A DNA stretch of 64,000 nt, taken from the NCBI RefSeq assembly GCF_004124325.1, contig NZ_QBDT01000001.1, positions 6,634,001 through 6,698,000 of the forward strand, read 5' to 3'. This document shows, piece by piece, positions 51,583 through 60,200 of this stretch. Below the pieces are notes generated by a model. That model did not search any database and was not told where the DNA came from. It worked only from the letters and a program-made list of their open reading frames with translations. The position numbers and the translations under genes are program-made. This stretch comes from Streptomyces sp. L2 (GTDB taxonomy: Bacteria > Actinomycetota > Actinomycetes > Streptomycetales > Streptomycetaceae). The first letter of the stretch is position 1, and each line of letters begins with the position of its first letter.

Positions 51583-52422
51583 TCAGTCCACGCCGACCAC
51601 CCGGTACTGCTCGTCCCGGGCGTCGGTCAGGAACATCTGGCCCGGCCCGTGGGTGATCGCGAACGGCGGCCGGGAGGCCGTCACCGCCGCCTGCGGGGTC
51701 ACCCCGCACGCCCAGAACACCGGGATGTCGTCCGGCCCCACGTCCACCGCGTCGCCGAAGTCCGGCCGGCCGAGGTCCGCGATGCCCAGGGCCGAGGGGT
51801 CGCCGCAGTGCACGGGGCCGCCGTGCACGGCCGGCAGCAGGCCGCTCTCCCGGATCGCCGCCCGCAGGTGCTCCGGCGGCACCGGGCGCATCGACACCAC
51901 CATGGGCCCGCTCAGCCGGCCCGCCGGCCGGCACGGCCGGCCGGTCACGTACATCGGCACGTTGCGGCCCTGCTCCACATGACGGATGGGGACGCCCGCC
52001 CGGGCCAGCGCCCACTCGAAGGTGAAGCTGCAGCCCAGCAGGAACGACACCAGGTCGCCGCGCCAGTGCGCCCGGACGTCCGTCGGCTCCTCGACGAGCT
52101 CGCCGTCCCGCCACACCCGGTAGCGCGGCAGGTCGGTGCGCAGGTCGGCGCCGGGGGCGAGGACGGTCGTGACCGAACCCGCGTCCGTGACGTCGAGGAC
52201 CGGGCAGGGGCGGGGGTTGCGCTGGCAGAACAGCAGCATGTCGTACGCCCAGTCCGCCGGGACCGCGATCAGGTTGGCCTGGGTGTGGCCCGCCGAGACG
52301 CCGGCCGTGGGGCCGGCCAGGCCCGCCCGGAAACGGGCCCGGGCAGTCTGCGGGCTCCACGCGCGCGCGTGCGGGTCGGCGAGGGTCACCGGACGGTCGT
52401 CGGTACGGTTCACCCGCGTCAC
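51583..52422 (-). CDS. Putative hydro-lyase (DUF1445 / YcsI family)
   Basis: 279 residues from GTG 52422, which overlaps the MFS stop in GTGA (GTG 52413 is an alternative). Family blocks: [69 protein letters not shown] and [12 protein letters not shown]. Related to the D-glutamate cyclase domain, which dehydrates D-glutamate to 5-oxo-D-proline, so it fits a pyroglutamate pathway. The Bacillus kip operon has the same partner (ycsI). Confidence 0.88.
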   Translation of the reverse strand: MTRVNRTDDRPVTLADPHARAWSPQTARARFRAGLAGPTAGVSAGHTQANLIAVPADWAYDMLLFCQRNPRPCPVLDVTDAGSVTTVLAPGADLRTDLPRYRVWRDGELVEEPTDVRAHWRGDLVSFLLGCSFTFEWALARAGVPIRHVEQGRNVPMYVTGRPCRPAGRLSGPMVVSMRPVPPEHLRAAIRESGLLPAVHGGPVHCGDPSALGIADLGRPDFGDAVDVGPDDIPVFWACGVTPQAAVTASRPPFAITHGPGQMFLTDARDEQYRVVGVD

Positions 52423-53738
52423 GCCAGTTCCTTCCCGCGCGTCTCCGGCAGCCCGAGCAGCGCCAGGGCCGCGATGCCGTAGCCGATCGCGCCGAAGACG
52501 AGCGCGCCGCCCACGCCCCAGCTGTCGGCCAGGAAGCCGACCAGGGTGGGGAACACGGCGCCCACCGCGCGCCCCGTGTTGTAGGTGAAGCCCTGCCCCG
52601 TGCCGCGCACCTCGGTCGGGTACAGCTCGCTCAGGTAGGAGCCGAACCCGCTGAAGATGGCCGACATGCAGAAACCGAGCGGGAAGCCGAGCACCAGCAG
52701 CAGGGTGTCGGCGCCCTGCGGGATGTTCGCGTACACCAGGACGCAGATCGCCGAGAGCAGGGCGAACAGCCAGATGGTGCGGCGCCGGCCCAGCCGGTCG
52801 GTGAGGTGACCGCCGGTCAGATAGCCGAGGAAGGCGCCGGAGATCAGGAAGGTCAGGTAGCCGCCGGTGCCGACGACGGACAGGCCGCGGTCGGTCTTGA
52901 GATACGTCGGCACCCAGGTGGCCAGCGTGTAGTAGCCGCCCTGCACGCCCGTGGACAGCAGGCTCGCGAAGACCGTGGTGCGCAGCAGTCCCCGGGCGCC
53001 GTCCCGGCCGGGCCGGAAGATCGCGGTGAACGAGCCGCGCCGCGGGCTGTGTTCGCGGGCCGCCGTCGCCTCCGGGGCGTCGTGCACGCGGCGGCGCAGC
53101 CACAGCACGAGCAGCGCGGGGAGCGCGCCGGTCCAGAACATGACGCGCCAGGCCAGGTCGTCACCGGTGAAGGAGAAGACCAGCGTGTAGACGACGGCCG
53201 CGAGTGCCCAGCCGACCGCCCAGGAACTCTGGACCGCGCCCAGGGTGCGGCCCCGGTGGCGCGCGCTCGCGTACTCGGCGACCAGGACCGCGCCGACCGC
53301 CCACTCACCGCCGAAGCCGAGGCCCTGCAGGGCGCGGCAGACCAGCAGCGTTCCGTAGTCGGGCGCGAAACCGCAGGCCACGGTGAAGACGGCGTAGGTG
53401 CTCACCGTGATCATCAGCGCCCGGACCCGGCCCACCCGGTCCGCGAGCACGCCGGCCAGGGCACCGCCGACAGCGGAGACCACCAGCGTGACGGTGGTGA
53501 GCAGCCCGGTCTGGCCGCTGTCCAGGCCGAAGTAGGCGGAGAGCGCCACCATGCTCAGCGGCAGGGCGAAGTAGTCGTAGGAATCCAGGGCGTACCCGCC
53601 GAAAGCGCCGGCGAACGCGCGTCGGCCGCCCGGGCCGAGGGCGCGCAGCCAGCCGAAGGCGCGGTCCTGGTCGGCGCCTTCACCGTGCGCCGGGCGCACG
53701 CCGGAGGCCACGGGCGGGGGTGACGGGGTCATGCTCAT
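52419..53738 (-). CDS. MFS transporter of the oxoproline operon
   Basis: 439 residues from ATG 53738 (GAGGTG upstream), 12 membrane segments. [11 protein letters not shown] (motif between helices 2 and 3), [20 protein letters not shown] and [20 protein letters not shown] are typical of the metabolite:H+ symporter / sialate-type MFS group (ShiA, NanT-like). First gene of the pxp operon; probably imports 5-oxoproline or a related acid, the role filled by the NRAMP-like YcsG in Bacillus. Confidence 0.85.
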   Translation of the reverse strand: MSMTPSPPPVASGVRPAHGEGADQDRAFGWLRALGPGGRRAFAGAFGGYALDSYDYFALPLSMVALSAYFGLDSGQTGLLTTVTLVVSAVGGALAGVLADRVGRVRALMITVSTYAVFTVACGFAPDYGTLLVCRALQGLGFGGEWAVGAVLVAEYASARHRGRTLGAVQSSWAVGWALAAVVYTLVFSFTGDDLAWRVMFWTGALPALLVLWLRRRVHDAPEATAAREHSPRRGSFTAIFRPGRDGARGLLRTTVFASLLSTGVQGGYYTLATWVPTYLKTDRGLSVVGTGGYLTFLISGAFLGYLTGGHLTDRLGRRRTIWLFALLSAICVLVYANIPQGADTLLLVLGFPLGFCMSAIFSGFGSYLSELYPTEVRGTGQGFTYNTGRAVGAVFPTLVGFLADSWGVGGALVFGAIGYGIAALALLGLPETRGKELA

Positions 53739-53798
53739 GGGCACCTCGCAGAGGGGGACGGAGGGTGCTGGGAAACGAGCCGTGCGGAGCACCGTAGA

Positions 53799-53815
53799 GG
53801 ATCGTTCAACGATCC
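53799..53815. promoter_or_regulatory. 17-bp palindromic operator between MFS and GntR genes
   Basis: GGATCGTT-C-AACGATCC is a perfect dyad with one central base, 61 bases before the MFS start and 49 before the GntR start. FCD-type GntR proteins bind short dyads of this form. Confidence 0.8.
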
Positions 53816-53864
53816 TTCAATACCCCTGTTGTTTCGTTCCCGGGTCTGCGCTTGAATTCCGGGC

Positions 53865-54560
53865 ATGGCAGAGCAGTTGACGGAACTGGCCGACGACCGG
53901 GCGCTCCTGGGGCGCACCAGCACCGCCGAGCGGGTCTCGGACATCCTCAGGAGCCGGATCGCCGAGGGCTTCTTCCCGCCGGGCACCCGCCTGTCGGAGG
54001 ACAGCATCGGCGGGGCGCTCGGCGTCTCCCGCAACACCCTGCGCGAGGCGTTCCGGCTGCTCACCCACGAGCGCCTGCTGGTCCACGAGCTCAACCGCGG
54101 CGTCTTCGTCCGGGTCCCCACCGTCGAGGACGTCGAGGACATCTACCGCACCCGGGCCCTGGTCGAGTGCGCCGTCGTCCGGGGCCTCGGCGACCCGCCG
54201 TACCCGCTGGAGGAGCTGGCCGCCGCCGTCACCGACGGCCAGGTGGCGGCCGCCGAGAATGACTGGAAAGCGCTGGGCACGGCCAACATCCACTTCCACC
54301 GCGAGCTGGTCGCCCTCGCCGGCAGCGAGCGCACCGACGAGCTGATGCGCAGCGTCTTCGCCGAACTGCGCCTCGCCTTCCACGTCGTGGACCACCCGCG
54401 CCGGCTGCACGAGCCCTACCTCGTCCGCAACCGCCGGCTGCTCGAGGCCCTGGAGGCGGGCGACCGCCGGGAGGCGGAGCGGCTGCTGGAGACCTATCTC
54501 GCCGACTCCCTCCAGCGGGTCGTCGAGGTGTACCGGCGCCGGGTGGACGGCACCCCGTAG
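53865..54560 (+). CDS. GntR-family (FCD) regulator of the oxoproline operon
   Basis: 231 residues: winged HTH (15-85; RIAEGFFPPGTRLSEDSIGGALGVSRNTLREAFRLL) and FCD ligand domain (90-220) with metal ligands in the pattern of DWKALGTANIHFHREL and LVRNRRLLEALEAGDRREAERLLETYL. FCD regulators usually sense small carboxylates. Divergent from the pxp operon and sharing a perfect dyad, so it very likely represses that operon until pyroglutamate or a related acid is present. Confidence 0.88.
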   Translation: MAEQLTELADDRALLGRTSTAERVSDILRSRIAEGFFPPGTRLSEDSIGGALGVSRNTLREAFRLLTHERLLVHELNRGVFVRVPTVEDVEDIYRTRALVECAVVRGLGDPPYPLEELAAAVTDGQVAAAENDWKALGTANIHFHRELVALAGSERTDELMRSVFAELRLAFHVVDHPRRLHEPYLVRNRRLLEALEAGDRREAERLLETYLADSLQRVVEVYRRRVDGTP

Positions 54561-54602
54561 CGGCACCGGGACGTCGTTTGGGCCGTTGTCAGACCGAGGA
54601 CC

Positions 54603-54608
54603 TAATCT
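54603..54608 (+). promoter_or_regulatory. -10 element for leaderless transcription of the SMC operon
   Basis: TAATCT (54603-54608) matches TANNNT and lies seven bases before GTG 54616, the spacing that makes the start codon the transcription start. TTGGGC at 54578-54583 is a weak -35 with a 19-base spacer. No ribosome site precedes the GTG. Confidence 0.5.
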
Positions 54609-54615
54609 GTGCACC

Positions 54616-56142
54616 GTGACTTCGCCTGCACCGACGGACCGTGTTCCGCCCCAGCTCAGCGCGGGGCCGCGCCCCGCTCCGGGGCCGGCCGCCGACGAGA
54701 GGCTGGCGCGGCGGCTGCGCGCGCTCGCCTGTACCGCGCCGCTGCACGACCTCGATCAGCGCAAGGCCAACCTCGCCGGTGAGTACTCGGTCTACGGCAT
54801 GGCCGAGGTGGCCCTGGCCGCCATCGACCTGGTCACGCTGAACATGGACTTCGACACGGGCGCCGACCACGAGCAGATCGTCGCCCGGCTCATCCCGCGC
54901 ATCGCCGCCCAGGCCCCGCGGCGGCCCGTCGCCGAGCACGAGCGCGTGGCCCGCTGGGTCCTGGAGAACCTGATCAACGTCGGCAGCGTGGACCGCGGCT
55001 TCCGCGCGGTGTACGGCACGTTCGCCCCCGACGGCACCTACGTCCGCCGGGACTACGACTTCAAGCTGATCGAGGAGGTCCCCGGCCCCGGCGGCACGGT
55101 CTACCTCCGCACCACCGACGAGGCCGTCAACGTGCTGGTGGGCGCCCTCGACACCGACGTCACCAGCGCCCAGATCGCCGCCGAGGTCAAGCTGGAGGTG
55201 CTGATCAGCCGCGGCCGCCTCGCCGACGCCCAGCTCGCCGCCGAACAGGCCCGCTACCGCACCGTGCAGTACTCCGAGACCTTGCGCCGGGCCCTGGACG
55301 CCACCCGGCGCAACGTGCGCGCGGTGGACTGGCTCAGCGCCGTCCCCGACATGATCGCCGAGGCCCTGGAACACGTCGCCGACCGGTACCGGCACGAGAA
55401 CGCGATCCTCACCAACATCCGCAAGGCGCGCGACGAGACGGAGGACCCCGAGCACAAGCGGCGGGCCGCCGAGCTGGTCGACATCGTCAAGGACTGCATC
55501 CGCCGCCACACCCAGCTCCAGTCCCGCCTGCTGGAGGCGGGCCCCCTCTTCCGCGCCGAACAGGACCGGCAGGCCTTCGCCACACCCGCCGCGACCTCCG
55601 GCATCGACCTGTACGGCCATCTCGTCGCGCCGGCCCTGCCGTTGCCCCTGGAACAGGCGGTCCGGGTCACCGACGCCTTCTTCGCGCGCGGAACCGGGCC
55701 GCGCACGCCGGTGTCGGTCAGGGTGAGTGACCTGGTCGGGATACTGCTGACGCCGCCCCAGGAACGGGAGCACCTGGGCGCGGAGATGCCCGAGCCCGAC
55801 CTCATCGCCACGCCGGACGACAGCCGGTTCAGCGAGGAGCAGCTGGCGTCCGCCATGGAACTGCTGGACCTGCCCGCCGACGCGCCGCGCAGACTGTCCG
55901 GGCTGCTCGCCGACGCCCGCGCGCAGGATCCCGACCTGCCCTATCTCGTCGCGCTGCTGGCCGTGCACGCGGCCAGCCCCCCGGTCGGCACCGCCTACCG
56001 GCAGGGCGAGGAGAAGCTGCTGTTCGCCGTGGACGACGGCACGGAACTGGACGACCCCGAGTTCGGCGGGGCCGACCTGATCGTCGGCACGGCCCTGCTG
56101 GACGCGGCGGGCATGGCGGCCGACCGGACGGAGGCCGCGTGA
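54616..56142 (+). CDS. Kleisin-like (MukF/MksF/JetA-type) subunit of an SMC complex
   Basis: 508 residues from GTG 54616; a TTG at 54586 is less likely. After a Pro/Ala tail (1-30) comes a conserved helical block DLDQRKANLAGEYSVYGMAEVALAAIDLV, a winged-helix-like segment (100-150; VARWVLENLINVGSVDRGFRAVY), a beta pair (YVRRDYDFKLIEEV), then a long helical region (180-320; ARYRTVQYSETLRRALDATRRNVRAVDW). This order matches the MukF/JetA architecture. Assignment rests mainly on the gene order with a KITE-like and an SMC-like gene. The C-terminal 150 residues would contact the SMC head. Confidence 0.65.
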   Translation: MTSPAPTDRVPPQLSAGPRPAPGPAADERLARRLRALACTAPLHDLDQRKANLAGEYSVYGMAEVALAAIDLVTLNMDFDTGADHEQIVARLIPRIAAQAPRRPVAEHERVARWVLENLINVGSVDRGFRAVYGTFAPDGTYVRRDYDFKLIEEVPGPGGTVYLRTTDEAVNVLVGALDTDVTSAQIAAEVKLEVLISRGRLADAQLAAEQARYRTVQYSETLRRALDATRRNVRAVDWLSAVPDMIAEALEHVADRYRHENAILTNIRKARDETEDPEHKRRAAELVDIVKDCIRRHTQLQSRLLEAGPLFRAEQDRQAFATPAATSGIDLYGHLVAPALPLPLEQAVRVTDAFFARGTGPRTPVSVRVSDLVGILLTPPQEREHLGAEMPEPDLIATPDDSRFSEEQLASAMELLDLPADAPRRLSGLLADARAQDPDLPYLVALLAVHAASPPVGTAYRQGEEKLLFAVDDGTELDDPEFGGADLIVGTALLDAAGMAADRTEAA

Positions 56143-56327
56143 GGGACCTACCGGCGGCGCCCCCATCCGGCGCCGTACTCAAGACCGCCGCGCCCGCAGC
56201 CGGCGCCGTTCCCAAGGCTGCCGCGCCCGCGCCGCGCGCCGTTCCCAAGACCGCCGCGCCCGCGCCCGGCGCCGTACTCAACACCGTTCCGAACACTGTT
56301 CTGAAGACCAAGGAGCCCCGGCCGTGA
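56139..56327 (+). CDS. 62-residue repeat ORF bridging two operon genes
   Basis: GTG 56139 overlaps the stop of the upstream gene in GTGA, and its own stop (56325-56327) overlaps GTG 56324 of the next gene in GTGA. The protein is four 11-residue repeats (GAVLKTAAPAA, GAVPKAAAPAP, RAVPKTAAPAP, GAVLNTVPNTV) encoded by 33-base DNA units at 56169, 56202, 56235 and 56268, then LKTKEPRP. It resembles a Lys/Ala/Pro histone H1-like tail. It may be a real small basic protein or a translated spacer that keeps ribosomes coupled. Confidence 0.55.
   Translation: MRDLPAAPPSGAVLKTAAPAAGAVPKAAAPAPRAVPKTAAPAPGAVLNTVPNTVLKTKEPRP
56169..56300 (+). repeat. Four-copy 33-bp tandem repeat inside the SMC operon
   Basis: Units 56169-56201, 56202-56234, 56235-56267 and 56268-56300 begin GGCGCCGT or CGCGCCGT; the first three are the most alike and the fourth is degenerate in its second half. 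All are in the same reading frame, so copy number changes would keep the bridge ORF open. Confidence 0.9.
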
Positions 56328-57202
56328 GCGAGCATGTCGAGTGGACTGACACGGAGACGCCGGCGCCGTCGGTGTCCGCCGCCGTCACCCCCGCCGACGC
56401 CGCCGACGCGGCCCGGCTCGTCGCCTTCGGACTGCAGCCCAAACTGCAGCCCGCCCGCGACCAGGAGTACACCGAACTGCTCCGCCGCTACCGGGACGAC
56501 CCCCCGTTCGCGCGGCTCGCCGACGCCGTCGCCGCCGGCCTGGGCCTCGTCGTACTGGAGGTGTCCCCGCGCGCGGGAATGGCCGTGACCGCCGCCGAGG
56601 ACTCGGTGTTCGCCGTCCGCATGGGCGACTACGCGCGTCGCACCGCCGCCGACTCCGGAGACCGCTTCCTGCACGGCCTGGCCCATCTCGCGGTCGCCGC
56701 GCTGGCCTTCCCGCGCCCCGAGGACCTGGCCGACGACGCCTACATCGGCCGTATCACCGTCAACGGCGTCGACGCCTTCGTCCGGCAGGCCTGCCGCCGC
56801 CTGGAGGAACGCGCCGAGCAACAGGGCGAGAACACCGACCCCGCCACCGACGCGCCCGGCCTGGAAGCGGCCTGGCGGATCTGGGCGAGACGCAGCGCGA
56901 CCGGTGCCACCAAGGACGCGCGCCGGCCCGCCGCCTCCACCACCGGCATCGTCGCCAAGGCCGCGGCCTTCCTCACCGACTCCGGCTTCCTGCAGCGCAC
57001 CGGCGACGACAACGGCGGCACCTACCGCACCACCGCCCGCTACCAGCTCCAGGTCCGCGACATGGCCGGGGCCGCCGCCATGGCCGAACTGCTGGACCTC
57101 GGCGTCGTCCCGGTCACCGACGGCACCGCCAGCCTGCTGCCCGGCGAGGACTCCGACGACCTGGACCTGGTGGCCGGCGCCGGACTGCCGTTCCACTCCT
57201 GA
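56324..57202 (+). CDS. KITE-like winged-helix (MukE/MksE/JetB-type) subunit
   Basis: 292 residues from GTG 56324. The first 60 are polar, then a helical block (LARLADAVAAGLGLVVLEVSPRAGMAVTAAEDSVFAVRMGDYAR) and HLAVAALAFPRP. The C-terminal winged helix at about 205-250 reads TTGIVAKAAAFLTDSGFLQR, then GTYRTTARYQLQVRDMA, the wing. This is the layout of MukE/KITE proteins that bind the kleisin and SMC head. Function inferred from position between the kleisin-like and SMC-like genes. Confidence 0.66.
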   Translation: MSEHVEWTDTETPAPSVSAAVTPADAADAARLVAFGLQPKLQPARDQEYTELLRRYRDDPPFARLADAVAAGLGLVVLEVSPRAGMAVTAAEDSVFAVRMGDYARRTAADSGDRFLHGLAHLAVAALAFPRPEDLADDAYIGRITVNGVDAFVRQACRRLEERAEQQGENTDPATDAPGLEAAWRIWARRSATGATKDARRPAASTTGIVAKAAAFLTDSGFLQRTGDDNGGTYRTTARYQLQVRDMAGAAAMAELLDLGVVPVTDGTASLLPGEDSDDLDLVAGAGLPFHS

Positions 57203-57240
57203 CCCACCGAACGTTTCGACCACACTGACGAGAGTCCGCC

Positions 57241-60200
57241 ATGTACGAGCTGTCCCGGGTCCGCCTCTACTCCATCGGGCCCGCCGGCGCGCGCTACGCC
57301 GACACCGTGCTCGACCTGCGCGGGGTCGGCCAACCCGTGCCCGACCCCGCCCCCACCCAGGCGGAGTTCTTCGAGGAGGAGCCGGCCGGCCCGCCGCGCC
57401 GCCCCGCGCCCGCGGGCGTGCTGTTCCTGGAGAACGGCGGCGGCAAGTCAGTCCTGCTCAAGCTGATCTTCTCGGTGATGCTGCCGGGCCACCGCAACAC
57501 CCTCGGCGGCGCCAGCTCCGGCGTGCTGCGCAAGTTCCTGCTGGCCGACGACTGCGGGCACGTGGCCCTGGAATGGCAGCACGTGCAGACCGGCGAGTGC
57601 GTCGTCGTAGGCAAGGTCAGCGAGTGGCGCGGGCGCCAGGTCTCGGGCGACCCGCGCAAGTTCGCCGAGGCCTGGTACTCCTTCCGGCCCGGCCCCGGCC
57701 TGAGCCTGGACAACCTGCCGGTCGCCGAGTCCACCGCCGTACGGCCGCCCGTCGAGGGCCAGTCGGGCGCCCAGGGCCGGCGGCGCACCATGAAGGGCTT
57801 CCGGGACGCCCTCACCGAGGCCGGCAAGGCCTACCCGCACCTGGAGGCGCACTGGGAGGAGATCCACGACCGCTGGATCGAGCACCTCGGCGACCTCGGC
57901 CTCGACCCCGAACTCTTCCGCTACCAGCGCGAGATGAACGCCGACGAGGGCGAGGCCGCCGGCCTCTTCGCGGTCAAGAAGGACTCCGACTTCACCGACC
58001 TGCTGCTGCGCGCCGTCACCGACACCCGCGACACGGACGGCCTCGCCGACCTGGTCAGCGGCTTCGGCGACAAGTTGGGCCGCCGGGCCGAGCTGATCGC
58101 CGAACGCGACTTCACCGCCGGCTCCGCAGATCTCCTAGGCCGGATCGTCGAGGCCGCCGAGACGCGGTCCCGCGCGCGTGACATCCACGCCGGGGCCGAG
58201 CGCCGCACCCGCACCCTGGCCCGCAGACTCTCCGCGCGTGCCGTGCGGGAACGGGTGCGGGCCGCCGACCTCGCCCAGCGGGTCACGGCCGCCGCCTACG
58301 CCGTCACCCACTCCGAGGGCGCCCGCGAGCGCAGTGCCCTGATCGCCGCCGAACTCGCCTACCGCCACGCCTCCCTGGCGCTGGCCGGCGCCGAGAAGTC
58401 CGCCGCCGCGCAGAAGCGGGAACTGGCCGACGCGCGCACCCTGCACGCCGCCTGGCAGGCCGCCGAGGCCGTACTGCGTCACCGCGCCGCCGCCGACCGC
58501 GTCGCGCGCGTGTCCGCCGCCATCCAGGAGGCCGAACGCGACGCCGCACCCGCGCTCGCCGCCCGCGCCAAGGCCGCCGTGGACCTCGTACGGGCCCTGC
58601 ACGCGGCCGCGGAGGGCGCCGAGGCCCTCGCCGACGAGGACGAGGAGCGCTCCGCCGCGCTCCAGGAGGTCAGCGACGCCGCGTACCGCGACTCCACCGC
58701 CGCCGCCACCGAGGCGCAGCGCGCCCGCAGCGAGGCCGGGCACCTGCGCCAGCGCCTCACCGAGGTCGAGCAGGAGACGGCGGAGGCGGTCCGCGCGGGC
58801 TGGCTCGACGACAGCGCCCCGGACGCCGACCCCGCGCGCGCGGCGCTCGCCGCGAGCGACGCCGAGAAGAGCGCCGTGGCCGCCTGGGACACCGCCCGTG
58901 AAGCCGCCCGCAGGGCCACCGAGCACGCGCGTGAGGCGGCCGCCGCCGAGTCCCGCGCGGAGCTGACGGCGGCCCGCGCGTCGGACGCGGCTACGGCCGC
59001 CGAGCGGGCCCACGAGGCCGAGCGGCGGCTCGCCGAGGTCCTGGCGGCCGAGGAGCGCCTCGCGGAGCTGCTGAGCCTGCCGGGCGCCCCCGTGGCCGGC
59101 CGGGCAGGAGTGCCGGGCCCCCGGACGGCCGGCGACGGCGGCGCGGACCGGGGAACCACAGAGCAGGGCACCGCAGAACTCGATGCCCCGCGTGGAGGGG
59201 ACGCGGGCGAACCGGCCCCGCGCGCACACGCGAACGCCACGGCCGCCCACGCGCGCGGAGACGCCGGAGCTCAGGGCGGCCCCGCCGCGGACGGCAGCCC
59301 GTACGGATCCACCGACGCGGCCCTCGGCGACGGCCCGCTCACCCCCGAGCAGTTGGACCGCTTCGCCGATGAGCTGCGCGACCTGCTCGACGCCGCCGTC
59401 ACCTCGGCCGAGCGGCACCTGTTCGAGTTGCGTACGGCCGCCGCCGACGACGCCCGCATCCTCGGCGCCCTGGGCGACGGCGGGCTGCTGCCGCCCGGCC
59501 CCGACGTGCTGGCCACCGTCGAGTTCCTCGGCGAGCACGGCATTCCCGCGCTGCCCGGCTGGCGCTACCTCGCCCAGGCGGTGGACCCCGCCGACCACGC
59601 GCGCGTGCTCGCCGCCCGGCCCGAACTCGTCGACGGCGTCATCATCACCGACCCCGGCACGCACGCGCGTGCCCGCGACGCGCTCAGCGCCGCCGCCCTG
59701 CTGCCCCGCTCGGCCGTGGCCGTCGGCACGTCCGCCGCCCTGCTCGCCCCCACCCCGGCACCCGGCAGCGCTCCCGAGGACGTCTTCCTGGTGCCGCCGA
59801 ACCCGGCCATGCACGACGAGCACGCCGCCGACGAGGAACGACAGGCCCTGCGCGTGCGGGCCGCCGACCGGGACGAGGAGATCCGCACCCTCGCCGCCCG
59901 GCTCGGCAAGGACCGCGAGCTGACCGCCCGGCTCACCTCATGGCGCACCGGCTGCCCCGCCGGCCGGCTCGCCGAACTCGCCGAGACCGCCCGCCAGGCC
60001 CGCGCGTTCGCCGAGGAGTCCGAGGCCGAACTCGCCGAGGCCCGCACCGCGCGGACCGAGGCCGACGAGGCCGGTGGCGAGGCCGTGCGGATCCGGGACG
60101 AGCGCCAGGAAGCCGCGCAGAAGGCCCGCCGCGCCGCCGACGCCCTCGCCGGACTCGCCTTCCGGCTCCGCGAACGGGCCGCTTGGCAGGTCCGGCTCCG

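Noticed and set aside
56169..56300. Possible CRISPR array
   Set aside because: The 33-bp units are directly adjacent without spacers and keep one reading frame, so this is a coding tandem repeat.
58135..59823. 562-codon open frame antisense to the SMC-like gene
   Set aside because: Gly/Val/Arg-rich low-complexity translation, while the plus strand has Walker A, coiled coils and signature motif in one continuous frame.
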